A stretch of DNA of 64,000 nt from Macrotis lagotis. Taxonomy: Eukaryota > Chordata > Mammalia > Peramelemorphia > Peramelidae. The DNA is taken from positions 285,173,078 to 285,237,077 of the forward strand of contig NC_133660.1 of assembly GCF_037893015.1 (NCBI RefSeq), written 5' to 3'. Below are positions 24,027-36,599 of this stretch, piece by piece. The notes under the pieces are model-generated. The model searched no databases. It was given only the letters and a program-made list of their open reading frames with translations, and was not told the DNA's origin. A program made the position numbers and the translations under genes. How positions within the stretch are numbered: the stretch's first letter is position 1; each line of letters starts with the position of its first letter.

Positions 24027-24991
24027 GACTTCTGGCCAATATGGCGGAGAGAAGACAGGCACAGTTCTAAAGTCTCCTGATCTTTCCCCATCTATGATAT
24101 GAAACAAACCTCTTAACAGAAATCTGAGCCACAAAACCCAGAAAGAAAAAGCCAGGATTTGCTTTCTGTGGTCCTGGATGAGTCCAGGCGCAGAGGCGGA
24201 TCAGCCTCATTAGAGGTGGGGTAGGAGCCCCAGGAGCCTAAGGCCCGAGAGCCATATCTGCTTAATCAGCAGGGCTAGAGCCTGGTTGACCATGGGGGCT
24301 TGGGTCAACAAGAGAGCAGAGGCACAGGTGCTGGTGCTGACCCTCTGGAGCTTGCCGGCAGGGCTGTGGGGGAAGAGCTCTGGTGCAGGAGAGCTGCGGA
24401 CATCATCCCTGGGCTTCTCTGGTCTGAGGAAATGTGAGTCCATGCCTTTATAGCGTTTGAGGCCTCTTCCCAGAACAAACACAATTACAGACTACTTCTG
24501 TCCCAGGCACAGGTGTGTGAGCAGAAGAACCAGCCCAGCTGACAATAGGAGAAGGATGACCTCACCCCAGGGTAAAGCCCACCATTGATTGAAGACAAAA
24601 ATATTTAACAGCTACAATCACTCCCTCCAGGCTAAGGGAGTAGGCCTCAAAGTCACAAGACACTCCAGAGAAAGCAAACAGCACCTCCTACTGGCCAGTC
24701 AGAGAAATTGCACCCAGTGAGCAAATCCTCTAGCACCTTGTACTGGCCAGCTGGAGGTACTGCACTCAATGAGTAAAGCCTCTAGGGCTCCCAACACCAA
24801 TCCCCTGCGAACCAGCCCCTCCCCAACTCAAGGTTTTAGCAAAATGAAGAAAGGTCAGTAGAAAAGTGGATCCATAGAAAGATTCTTGGAAGGAAAAGAC
24901 CCTAATTTAGAGAGAGAAACTTTGAGGAGAATATGATCTGGTCTCCAGCACAGAAAGACTTCCTTGAAGAAATAAGGAGTTTAAAAATCAA

Positions 24992-25249
24992 ATGGAAAAT
25001 TTGGGAGAGTCAATTAACACCTTGCAACTAGAAAACAAATCACTGGAAAATACAATTGGACAAATACAAAATGAGAATAATTCTCTCAGATCCTCAATTG
25101 GGCAAATGCAAAAAGAAAATGATTCTCTCAAAACCTCAATTGGTCAAATGGAAAGCTCTTTCAAAAATAGAATTGACCAAATGGAAAAGGAGTTGCAAAA
25201 AGTAAATGAAGAAAATTCTTTAAAAAAAAGAATAGTCTGTGGAAACTAA
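24992..25249 (+). pseudogene. L1 ORF1 coiled-coil segment
   Basis: 85 open codons with repeated 'SIGQMQKENDSLKT'-like 14-residue units, a clear coiled coil such as drives ORF1p trimers. Upstream codons near 24843 reach a stop within a few residues. Downstream 25250-25890 retains an RNA-binding-like region ('NLRIIGLPENIEEE') in shifted frames. Confidence 0.85.
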
Positions 25250-26473
25250 TGACTTCATGAGATAGCAAGAACCTGTTAAAAAAAATAAAAAAATAGAAAA
25301 AATAGAAGAAAATGTAAAATACTTCATCAGCAAAACCACTGATCTCAAGAATAGATTGAGAAGGGGCAATCTGAGAATTATTGGACTTCCTGAAAACATT
25401 GAAGAGGAAAAAAAAGCCCTGGATTTAATATTACAGGATCTAGTGATGGAACATTGCTCTGATATCATGGAACCAGAGGGCAAAGTAGTTATTGAAAGAA
25501 TACATTGATCTCCTCTAGAAAGAGACCCTAAAATGAAAACACCAAGGAATGTTGTGGCCAAATTCCAGAATTAGCAGATAAAAGAGAAAATCCTGCAAAC
25601 AGCCAGAAGAAAACAATTTAAATACCAAGAAACCACAGTAAGGATTACACAGGACCTGGCTGAATCAACATTAAGGGATCTAAGGGCCTGGAATGAGATA
25701 TTCCAAAGAGCAAGGGAGCTTGGAATGAAGCCAAGAATCCACTGTTTTGCAAAGCTGAGCCTTCTTTTTTCCAAGGGAAAGATGGACATTTAACAAAACA
25801 GAAGAATTCCAAAAATTCCTGATAAAAAGACCAGAGCTAAATAGAAAATTTGGACATCAAACAAGAGGTTCAAGAGACAGATTAAAAGGTTAAAAAAAAG
25901 AAAAGAAAAGAAAAGAAGGGAGGGGTAAAGAAAAAAAAACTGCTTTACAATAAGTTGAAACTGGCTATAGCCCAGCATGGGAAAAAGATCCTCATAACTC
26001 TTGAGAATTGTAACTCTATCAAAGAGAATATACTTAGCCAGAAGTGATGGACACTCATGACTTTTCCATGAGACTGGTATCCAATGGGATGAAACTGGCT
26101 ATAACCCTACTTGGGAGAAAGACTCTAATAACTCTCAACAATTGTAACTCTATTAGATAGAATATACTTAGCTAGAAGTGATGGATACTCAGAGTTTTCT
26201 ATGACCCAGATAGAATGATTTAAAAACACTACCTTCTTAAAAAGGGGGACAAGAAGGAGATGGGAGGAAGGAGGGGATTGACTGGCATAAATCTCATTAC
26301 ACTAAGGGGTACAAAATACCTATGGTAATAGAGGGGAAGAAGGGAAGAGATGAGAAACACCTGAATCTTCTCATCAGACTTGGCTTAAAGTTAACTTACA
26401 CACATACTCAGTTTAACTTAAAAAAAACATCTAACCTCTCAAGTATTAAATGGGGAAAAGGTAAGGGGGGGGG

Positions 26474-27712
26474 TTGGAGAAAGGGAGGGGGAGAAAAAAA
26501 GGGGAAGTAACAAAAGGGAAGGGAAAAGGGAAAAAGGGAAAGAGGAAAGAAAGGAGAGGGGGTAGATATAGGAGGGCAAACACACTGAAGGGGCTGGTAT
26601 TCAGATACAAAATACTAGGGAATATGGAAAAAGGGGGGAAAGGGGGAAAATACAAACAGAGGGAAGACAGCATGGGGGGAAATAAAGAATTAGTAATTAT
26701 AACTTTGAATGTGAATGGGATGAACTCTCCCTTAAAACATAAACATATAGCAGAGTGGATTAAAAACCAGAATCCTACAATATGCTGCTTACCAGAAACT
26801 CATTTCAAACAAAGAGATACATACAGAGTAAAGGTTGGAGCAAAATATATTTTGCTTCAGCTGAAGTTAAAAAAAGCAGGGGTAGCAATCCTTATCTCAG
26901 ACAAAGCAGATGCAAAAGGAAGGAAACTATATCCTCCTAAAAGGTACCATAGACAACAGAGTGATTTCAATACTGAATATATATATCTATATCTATATCT
27001 ATATCTATATCTATATCTATATCTATATCTATATCTATATATACCCAGTGGGATAGCATCCAACTTCTTAGAGGAGAAGCTGAAAGAACTACAGGAAGAC
27101 ATAGACAGCAAAACTCTACTAGTGGGAGACCTCAACCTGCCACTCTCAGATCTACATAAATTGAATCATAAAATAAACAAGAAAGAAGTTAAGGAGGTAA
27201 ATAGATTGTTAGAAAAACCAGATATGGTAGATTTATGGAGGAAATTGAATGGGGAGAGAAAGGAATACACCTTTTTCTCTGCAGTACATGGAACTTATAC
27301 AAAAACTGACCATGTACTAGGACATAAAAACCTAATGACCAGGTGCAGAAAGGCAGAAATAGTGAATACATCTTTCTCAGATCACAATGCAATAAAAGTC
27401 ATATGCAATATTGGGCCAGGGAGATATAGACACAGAATCAATTGGAAATTGAATCACTTCATTTTAAAGAATGAGTGGATCAAAAAACAAATTATAGAAA
27501 GAATTAATTATTTTATCCTAGATAATGACAATAATGAAACAACATACCAAAACCTTTGGGATTCACTCAAAGCATCTATCAGGGGATATAATATTTCTTT
27601 AAATGCTTACATAAATAAATTAGAGAAAGAAGAAATCAATGAACAAAATATACAACCAAAAAAATTAGAGAAAGAACAAATTAAAAATTCCCAATTAACT
27701 ACCAAATTATAA
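26474..27712 (+). pseudogene. L1 ORF2 N-terminal part, endonuclease domain
   Basis: 412 open codons; the first 75 or so are Lys/Gly/Arg-rich spacer read-through and the endonuclease proper starts near 'VIITLNVNGMNSP' (about 26690). Visible APE-type motifs are 'LNVNG', 'PETHF' (catalytic Glu), 'LVGDLNLP' and 'SFSDHNAIK' (catalytic Asp-His). An in-frame (ATATCT)n expansion inserts a Tyr-Leu repeat between the second and third motifs. The frame stops at 27710, before the RT domain. Confidence 0.88.
26983..27040 (+). repeat. (ATATCT)n hexanucleotide microsatellite within L1 endonuclease
   Basis: About nine copies of a 6-bp unit, nearly perfect. The period is a multiple of three, so the L1 frame stays open across it and reads as alternating Tyr and Leu. 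Confidence 0.95.
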
Positions 27713-28126
27713 ATTCTAAAAGTTAAAGGAGAAATGAATAAAATTGAAAGCAAAAAAACTATTGAATTAATAAATAAAACCAAAAGTTGGTTTTATGAAA
27801 AAAACCAATAAAATTGATAAATCTCTGGTCAATTTGATTAAAAAAAGAAAACCAAATTGTTAGTATCATAAATGAAAAAGGTGAATTCACCACCAATGAG
27901 GAGGAAATTAAAGTAATAATTCAAAATTATTTTGCTCAACTTTATGCCAATAAATTTGACAATCTAAGTGAAATTATGAATATTTACAAAAATATAAGTT
28001 GCACAGGTTAAATGAAGAGATTAAATATTTAAACAACCTGATCTCAGAAAAAGAAATTCAGCAAGCCATCACTAAACTCCCTAAGAAAAAATCTCCAGGG
28101 CCTGATGGATTCTACCAAACATTTAA

Positions 28127-28318
<192 letters not shown>

Positions 28319-28887
28319 TGATTACAAGAAGTTATCAATAGGATAATACATTTTGACCAAGTAGGATTCATCCTAGGAATGTAGGGTTGGTTCAATATTA
28401 GGAAAACTGTTAGTATACTCAATTATATCAACAACAAAGCTATCAGAAATTATATGGTCAATAGATGCTGAAAAAGCTTTTGACAAAATACAGCACCCAT
28501 TCCTGCTCAAAACACTAGAGTATAGGAATAAATGGACTGTTTCTTAGAATAATTAGCAGTATCTATCTGAAACCATCAACAAGCATTATATTCAATGGGG
28601 AGCAGCTAGAGCCATTCCCAATAAGATCAGGTGAAACAAGGATGTCCATTATCACCACTACTATTCAATATTTTATTAGAAATATTAGTTTTATCAATTA
28701 GAGAAGAAAAAGAAATCAAAGGAATTAGAATTGGGAAGGAAGAGACAATAATCTCATTCTTTGCAGATGACGTGATTGCCTAGAGAATCCCAAGAAATCA
28801 TCTGAAAAACTACTGGAAACAATTAACAATTTTAGCAAAGTTGCAGGATATAAAATAAACCCTCATAAATGCTCAACTTTTCTATAT

Positions 28888-29160
28888 ATGACTAGCAAGA
28901 TACAGCATGAAGAGCTAGAAAGAGAAATCCCATTCAAAGTAACCTCAGACAATATAAAATACTTGGGAGTCTATTTGCCAAGGCAGACTCAGACACTTTT
29001 TGAAAACAATTACAAAATAGATTTAAATAACTGGGCAAATATCAACTGCTCCTGGATAGGCCAAGTAAATATAATTCTACCAAAACTAAACGACTTGTTT
29101 AGTGCCCTACCAATCAAAATTCCAAAAAAAATTACTTTAATGAGTCAGAAAAAGTTGTAA
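28888..29160 (+). pseudogene. L1 ORF2 post-RT segment
   Basis: 90 open codons with 'VTSDNIKYLGVYLPRQTQ' and 'SALPIKIPKK', the region after the RT palm. Upstream (27713-28887) RT blocks such as 'DAEKAFDK' and 'FADDVI' are visible across several frames. Confidence 0.8.
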
Positions 29161-29649
29161 GTAAATTCATATGGAGAAATAAAAAGTCAAGAATTTCCAG
29201 GAATTTAATGAAAAAAAGTGCAAAAGAAGGTGCCTTAGTGTTACTAGATCTAAAATTATATTATAAAGCATCAGTCATCAAAACTGTCTGATATTGGCCA
29301 AGAAATAGAGTGGTGGACCAGTGAAATAGACTAGGTGCAATAGTAGGAAACGATTATAGTAATCTGCTGTTTGATAAACCCAAAGGGTCCAGCTATTGGG
29401 GTAAAAACTCTCTCTTTGATAAAAACCGCTGGGAAAATTGGAAGTTAGTATGGAAGAAACTTAGATTAGATCAACACCTCACACCCTTTACCAAGATAAG
29501 ATCCAAATGGATACAGGATTTAGGCATAAAAAAGCAATACTATAAGCAAATTAGAAAATCAAGGACTAGTTTACCTGTCAGATCTATGGAAAGGGAAGCA
29601 GTTTATGACTAAGGAAGAGAAGGTGAACATCATTAAAAACAAACTAGAT

Positions 29650-29803
29650 TGGGCGGCTAGGTGGCGTAGTGGATAAAGCACTGGCCCTGGAGTCCAGGAG
29701 TACCTGGGTTCAAATCCGGTCTCAGACACTTAATAATTACCTAGCTGTGTGGCCTTGGGCAAGCCACTTAACCCCACTTGCCTTGCAAAAACCTAAAAAA
29801 ACC
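29650..29803 (+). mobile_element. tRNA-derived SINE inside L1, 14-bp target duplication
   Basis: The SINE body starts 'tgggcggctaggtggcg', has a B-box-like 'gggttcaaatccgg', and ends in 'cttgcaaaaacctaaaaaaa'. Exact flanks 'aaaacaaactagat' lie at 29636-29649 and 29804-29817. This is the youngest layer in a three-deep nest: SINE in L1 in older L1. Confidence 0.95.
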
Positions 29804-30059
29804 AAAACAAACTAGATGATTTCAGTTACATTAAATTAAAAAGCTTTTGCACAGATAAAACCACTGTAACCAAGATCAAAAGAAATTTAGTAAATGGGAA
29901 ACAATCTTTGTAACTAATGTTTCTGACAAAGGACTCATTTCTAAAATATAAAGAGAACTGAGTCATGTTTTTAAAAAAAGCCAATCCCCAATTGACAAAT
30001 GGTCAAAGGATATGTAAAGGCAATTTACAGATGAGGAGATCAAAGCAATCCATAGTCAT

Positions 30060-30611
30060 ATGAAAAAATGCTCTAAATCATCACTTATTAGAAAAATACA
30101 AATTAAAGCTTCTCTGAGGTACCACCTCACACCTCTCAGACTGGCCAATGTGACTAGAAAGGATAATAATTATTGTTGGAAGGATTGTGGGAAATCTGGG
30201 ACACTATTACACTGTTGGTGGAGCTGTGAACTCATCCAACCTTTCTGGAGAGAAATCTGGAACTACACCCAAAGGGCAATAAAAATGTACATACCCTTTG
30301 ATCCAGCAGTACCACTACTTGGTCTATACCCTGAAGAGATGCTGAAAAAGGGGAAAAACATCACTTGTACAAAAATATTCCTAGCAGCCCTGTTTGTGGT
30401 GGCAAAGAATTGGAAATCAAGTAAATATCCTTCAATTGGGGAATGGCTCAGCAAACTGCAGTATATGTATATCATGAGACATTATTGTTCTATTAGAAAT
30501 CAGGAGGGAAGGGAATTCAGGGAAGCCTGGAGGGATTTGCATGAACTGAAGCTGAGTGAGATGAGCAGAACCAGAAAAACATTGTACATCCTAACAGCAA
30601 CATGGGGGTGA
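30060..30611 (+). pseudogene. L1 ORF2 C-terminal Cys-rich domain
   Basis: 183 open codons covering the L1 C-terminal region. A CX3CX7HX4C arrangement ('CWKDCGKSGTLLHCWWSC') is intact, followed by 'PFDPAVPLLGLYPEEM' and '[11 protein letters not shown]'. The frame ends at TGA 30609-30611, the native ORF2 end. Confidence 0.88.
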
Positions 30612-30982
30612 TGATTAACCTTCATGAACTTGCTCATTCCATCAGTGCAACAACTAGGGACAATTTGGGGTTCTCTGCCATGGAGAATACCATCTGTATC
30701 CAGATAAAAAACTGTGGAGTTTGAACAAAGTCCAAGTACTATTTCCTTTTATTTAGGGGAAAAACCCCAATATGTTATTGTCTGATGTTATCTCTTATAC
30801 TTTATGTTTCTTCCTGAAGGATATGATTTCTCTCTCATGACACTCAATTTGGATCAATGTCCAACATGGAAACAATGTAAAGAATGACACATTGCTTTCT
30901 GTGGGGGTGGGGTGGAGGGAGGGAAGTAAGGTTAGAGGAAAAATTGTAAAACTCAAAATAAATAAAATCTTTAATAAAAAGG

Positions 30983-32520
30983 AATGAGTGGATCAAGCAA
31001 CAAGTCAGAAATCATAAATCATTTTAATTCAAGGAAATGATAACAATGAGTTATCATACCAAAATTTATGGGATATAAACAAAGAAGTTATAAGGGTAAA
31101 TTTTATATCTCTGAATGCTTATATGATTAAAATAAAGAGGAGATCAATGAATTGGATATGCAACTAAAAAAAGCTAGAAAAAGAATAAATTAAGGATTCT
31201 CAATTAAATGCCAAATTAGAAATTCTGAATCTCAAAGGAGAGATTAATACAATTGAAAGCAGGAAAACCATTTATGTAATAAAGAAAAGTAAGAGTTGGT
31301 TTTATGAAAAAAAATAGACAAACTTTGAGTAGTAAGGGAGAATAGCACTTCTGGACCACAAAAAAATATACCATATTACCAGTATCAAAAATGAAAAGAG
31401 TGACTTCACTATTTTGCCCAACTGTATACCAATAAATTTGATAACCTGAGTGAAATGGATTAATATTTACATAAATACAAACTACTCAGATTGACAGAAG
31501 AAGAAACTAAAATACTTAAGCCCATTTCAGAAAAAAAAATTAAAGAAATAATCAATAAACTCCCTAAGAGAAACTCTCTAGGTCCAGATGGATTTATAAG
31601 TGAATAGTTCCAAACATTTAAGGAACAACTGATTCCAATTCTACATAAACTATTTCAAAAAGTAGGAGAAGAAGGAGTTCTGTCAAATTCTTTCTATGAC
31701 ACCAATATGGTGCTGATATCTAAACCAGGATGAGTTAAAACAGATAATGAAAATTATAGACCAATCTCCCTATTAATATTGGTGCAAAAATCTTAAAACA
31801 AAATCTTACCAAAGAGATTACAGCAAGTAATTACTATGATAATACTCCATGATCAGGCAGAATTTATGCCAAATACATAGGGATAGTTCAATATTAGGAA
31901 CACACAACCTAATTGAACAGATTTATAACAAAACCCACAGAAATTTTATGATTATCTCAGTAGAGGCAGTAAAAGTCTTTGACAAAACTCAACTTCCATT
32001 CCTATTAGAAGGAATAGGAATAGTTTTCCTTAAAATAATAAACAGTATCTATCTAAAACTATCAACGAATACTATATGTAACTGGAATAAACAAGGAACA
32101 TTTCCATTAAGATCAAGGGTGAAACTTGGATGCCCATTATCCCCATTATTATTCATTGTATATTAGAAGTGTTAGCTTTAGCAATAAGGGAAGAAAAAGA
32201 AATGAAAGGAATTAGAATTGGAAGTGAGAAAGCAAAACTTTCACTCTTTTCAAATGATATGATATGATGATAGGATATTTAGAGAACTGGACAAAATCAT
32301 CTACAAAACTACCTGAAACAATTAACAAATTTAGCAAAGTAGTTGGATATAAAATAAACCCACATAAATCAACAATGCTCAAGGGCAAGAGTAAGAGAAA
32401 TTCCATTTAAAGTAACCACAGACAATATAAAATACCCGGGAATCTACCTCCCAATATCAACCCAGACACTGTATGAATGCAATTACAAAACACTTTTCAA
32501 ATAAAATCAGATCTAAATAA
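30983..32520 (+). mobile_element. Older L1, right part
   Basis: Resumes the element interrupted at 24026, starting with the right target duplication (30983-30995). ORF2 blocks are visible in broken frames ('SVEAVKVFDKTQ', '[14 protein letters not shown]' at 31849-32166). The sequence ends near 32520 without a poly(A) tail. Confidence 0.8.
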
Positions 32521-35000
32521 TAGATCTATCTTCTTTTTTCAATCTTAAAATAGGAATACATCTTTAAAATTGGAACTCATCAAATCTAAGTTAGTATAAA
32601 ATTTAACTTTAATCTCAAATGTTTTTACCCTAAATAACAATTTCACTAGTCACAGCTTAGGGTTAGACATAGTTATTGTTCCCTCATGGGCCTGCAACAA
32701 AGAGTGTACTAATTCATTCATAAATAAAAGACTACACTTTTTCCACTATTCCAGTCCAAATTTGCTGTCCCAAACTGGAAAAGTGGTGATCTAATTCTAT
32801 GTTTTTACCCCAGTGACTTTTAAGAAGACATCTCAATTTAGTATAAATCTGGGTTATATAAGTCCAGAAGACATCATTTAAACCAGAATCTGTGAGAAAA
32901 GAGGGGGTTTGGCTCCTGGGCAGGGTTGGGGGGGTCAGCCAGAGTGCACTGTTCCGCTGGTCGCAGGCCTCTGAAAGTCTGCTGCTAATACACACACCCA
33001 GGACAGGAGGGAGAACAAGTTTTGAACTAACTGTTAGTTCAGCCCTAGCCCCCAGTCATGGGTCCCAAATTTAGAAGTAGTAGCAGGGTTCTCCACCTAT
33101 GGGGGCAGGGGGTGGAGATGGTGGGGTGAAGGTAATATGCATCAACCTGATTGAGTTAATGTGCATCAACCTGATTAAGCCCCTGAATTAAACAAGTTCA
33201 GCCTGACCAGAGGCTTCAACTCCAGGGTCCAAGCTCATTGTTGCTTCCCCAGCTCTGAACTTCTCTTCCAGTCAGGGTGGGTCCGACTGCAGTTCAGTCT
33301 CCAGACCTTCCGTTTCAGAAAAACAAGAAAGAAGCATTGTTCCAGTACATTTGGGAACAATGTGTACATAGAGGAACTATTTTTATTTTATAATTTCCTC
33401 CTTTTCTGCCAATAGGATGTTTTCATACTTTTAGTTAGCTACCTCCTGTTGATTTGAAACAGTTTTCATCTTATGTGCCCCTACTTGATCTTCCAAAAAT
33501 TGATTTTCTACTTTCGTCTACTCACATGGCAGTAGCCACCTCTGCTTGTAACCTTTCTCTGACCAGCCTTCTGAGACTGGCTCTGGTCATTTTGATAAGA
33601 GCACCACTGGCCTTCACTGTCCTTCCCAGGTCTGAGGAAAGACTCTCAATACCACTTCCTTATCCACTGCTACAAATGGATGAAATAATTTATTCAGGGA
33701 TTAGAGAACTAATACTGATGCCTGAGTCAATACCTGTTCGATTCTTTAATAGATTCCTTCTCCTCCAAGGTCCTTTGGAAAGAACTGGCTCTTCTTCCAA
33801 TAATTTGAGATAAAATTTCATAGTCCTCTGGCCATAAGAATCAATCCACAACCTACAGTTTCCTATCAGGTCTTAAACTTGCTAATCTCTCTCTCTCTCA
33901 TTCTTTGTTTTTAGAATGGGAAGGTCAACAATTTCTTTAATTCTTTCAAGATTAATTCTCCTCTGCCCTTCTCTAATTAGATAGTCTAAGTACTTTACTT
34001 CTTTTCCTCAATATATATATATATTGTAATTTTTAATCCTTGTTCCCCTAAAAAGTTCAATTGGACATTAGTGGTTGTGGCCACCCTCTTCCTTTATCCA
34101 CCAGATTTCTTTCTTTCTTATCTTCCTCAATGAGGATAGCCATAGTAGCTATAATTTGTATGTCCTACATTTTTTAATCTCTGTTAGGCTCTCCTCAGAT
34201 AGGACAGGCTTTCTGGTCTGTACGCAGACTCACAAAGAAAGCATAAAACTTAATTTTCCCTGTATAGGGTACGTGGGCACATCTTCTCCCATTCCTCAGA
34301 GAGGTGTCTCCACCAGCTCGCACACATCAATCTATTCAGCTTTTAGTCTAATTCTGATAAATTATCTACAAAACCTTTTCATATTACTTCCTGTCTTGTA
34401 CAAGTTGTATCTTCCTCCCTGTCTGCCTCAGTGTCTGGTATCTTTTCTTGCCAGGTGATCTTGTGAGAAATAGGGATCAATCAACTCCCCTTATGAAACA
34501 AAACTCATGCCAAAGTGAGCGAAGGAAATGCTTACTACGGTTCTCCAGAGAAGTGGGTGGATTGCTACTCAGAGCATCCACATCTTTACTTATATACTGT
34601 TCAACCCCACTCCTCCCATCAGAGCCAGGATTGGTCTAGGCTCCTCCAGGTTCTATCTTCCCCTCATGTGTAGCCCCTTTATATGTTCCTCCATCCTGAT
34701 CATGCCTTCACATACATCACATGTTATTAAAATGAACATTATGCTCCTCCTTGGGTGAAGAAGTCAATATGTATGAAACTGATTAAGCATATTTATTAAT
34801 GAAAAGTCAGTGGCCATCCTTGAACCTGGCTGGTTTGGGCCTGGATTCCCTTCAAGAGGACCTTAAAGATTTCTATCAGCTATGATTGGGTAGGATCTCT
34901 CTTCCTCTCTTCCTCTCCATCCTGTTTCTCACATTCTTAGAGATATTGTGCATCATCTGGGTCTCCTCAATCACCCCGGGGTATCTGTTTTAGCAGTGTA
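32521..35000. other. Unassigned; probable LTR-retrotransposon relics
   Basis: No intact gene. About 33137-33180 holds two copies of a 'tgcatcaacctgatt' repeat. On the minus strand, 34440-34800 has an LTR-like look ('atataagtaaagatg' TATA-like, then 'gaaccgtagtaagcatttcc'). The open frames at 32732-32995 (minus) and 33454-33813 (plus) have no motif that I recognise. Retroviral origin is a guess from layout. Confidence 0.3.
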
Positions 35001-35040
35001 TATTGTTCTAATACAACCTGTGGAAATCTAACCATTAGCT

Positions 35041-35270
35041 TTTCCTTACAATCTTCAGAATCATAAAAGCTGTCCACAACCTTCTTCCCCACCTGCTCCA
35101 AAGCCCACTGGATAATCTTGATGGGTGACCTTGGCTTGTACTCTTGTAATGTTTGATATCCACTTGGTACTTATCACTCCTGACCACCACACAGAGATGC
35201 TCCTTCTTCACTCTGACAGGAGCTGACAAGGTTGACATGATATAGGAGGCCCTAGCCATGGCATCTTCAT
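35041..35270 (-). pseudogene. PLAAT pseudogene M, exon 3 only (A-like, inverted)
   Basis: After a minus-strand acceptor 'tttctttctatccataag' (35271-35288) comes exon 3 homology: 'VKKEHLCVVVRSDKYQV' aligns with the PLAAT VKKELL..DKYQV block. A frameshift follows near 'ccaaggtcaccca', a stretch shared with copy A. The NCEHF motif has decayed to Asp-Cys-Lys-Glu-Lys, with the Cys codon still present. The exon then dissolves with no donor. Intron-2-like sequence related to copy A lies upstream at 35330-35400. No exon 2 or 4 was found. Confidence 0.8.
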
Positions 35271-35559
35271 CTTATGGATAGAAAGAAAAAAAGGCACCTC
35301 TATGGAGATCTTTTTTTAAGCAGTGCCATCACAAGTTATACTCAGAGGTCCCCTCCACTCCCATGGCTCTGTCACAAAGTGGTCATTTGGGGAATGATCT
35401 AAATATCCCCCAAATCAGAATAAGTTTATGATAAGTAGGTTATAAACATGCAGAAATACTTCTGGAAAAAGAAGACATCATTTCATCAGACAATAAGGAA
35501 GGCTAAAAACAGGTGTCTCCATTGAAGCTGTCGGATGTCCATGAAAACACTACCCCCTC

Positions 35560-36545
35560 CAGCAGGAGTCCATGATTTGGCTCAGAACCAAGGTCCTTTT
35601 AGAGTGGCCGCTATGTGCAGGACCTCAACCAAGAATACATGGATCACAGTGTGGAGGAAAGACTGAGATATGGGGATTTGTCTATAGAGGCAGAAGAGTA
35701 TATGATGGTAATTCATTGGAGATATTATCCCCAGAAAGGACAAAGGTTTTTCCCTGACAAAAGGAGCTCAAACTTATTAACCAATGCAAATTAATCAAGG
35801 AACCAGAGAATCTGAACCAGAACATCAGATTAGATAAAACATTCAGCACCCACTAAAAAGCTATCAAGATACAACATGGTGGTTAGAATTCTACATCAAG
35901 GGGCAGCTAGGTGGCACAGTGGATAGAGCACTGGCCCTGGAGTCAGGAGTACCTGAGTTCAGATCCGGCCTCAGACACTTAATAATTACCTAGCTGTGTG
36001 GCCTTGGGCGAGCTACTTAACCCCATTGCCTTACAAAAACCTTAAAAAAAAAGAATTCTACATCAGAAACTTGATATCCTTTATATACAAATGAATGACA
36101 AGTACATTATATTGAAAATACAGACCTGGAACCAAATAACCTCTCAACTTCAAACATTCACACAGAAACCATCTAAAATAAAGAAATTAGCAGGAGAAAT
36201 CATGATGTGGGGGTGAGGTACCAATCATCCCTGTCATCCTGTCTTCTCTTGGAATTGTCTGATTAATGTTCTTGTGGAGTCTAAAAATGATATATTCCAT
36301 TCCAAATTTTATTTAATTACAAAAATACTCACTTTATTCATGCAAAGCATAGAGAACATTAAATATAAAACAAATTAATAACAGAATAACTTGTCCCAGG
36401 ATTCTTTCTACCTGAATTAGGTGGAAAAAGATATGAATAAGGTAGATTAATAATAATAAGTAGCAACATATCAACAGAAGTTGAGAAAATTAAACATCTT
36501 TGAAATACCAGGAAGACAAAATCAAGTGGTCAGAATAAGTGTGCT
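35560..36545 (+). repeat. Segment homologous to 41790-42540
   Basis: Collinear stretches match the later segment: 'atttgtctatagaggcagaa', then 'attcagcacccactaaa', then 'agaattctacatca', then 'agaacattaaatataaaaca', then 'ggtcagaataa'. Similarity is modest. It is either a duplicated intergenic block of the PLAAT array or two copies of an unrecognised repeat. Confidence 0.5.
35899..36051 (+). mobile_element. tRNA-derived SINE with 14-bp target duplication
   Basis: Typical head 'ggggcagctaggtggcacag' and A-rich tail. Exact flanks 'agaattctacatca' lie at 35885-35898 and 36052-36065. The matching segment at 42 kb lacks this insertion. Confidence 0.95.
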
Positions 36546-36599
36546 AGCCTCATAAACAAATGAATCCAAGACCCTCAAATATTCCTGAGAATTTGACCA

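Noticed and set aside
26474-27712. Longest open frame of the window as a host gene
   Set aside because: It is the L1 endonuclease; motifs, context and flanking target duplications all fit a retrotransposon.
29650-29720. tRNA-like A and B boxes ('gggttcaaatccgg')
   Set aside because: They belong to the tRNA-derived SINE that recurs more than ten times in the window; no tRNA cloverleaf gene is present.
32732-33813. Retroviral env- or pol-like genes in the 32.5-35 kb stretch
   Set aside because: No diagnostic motif could be identified in the open frames; only the LTR-like layout suggests it.
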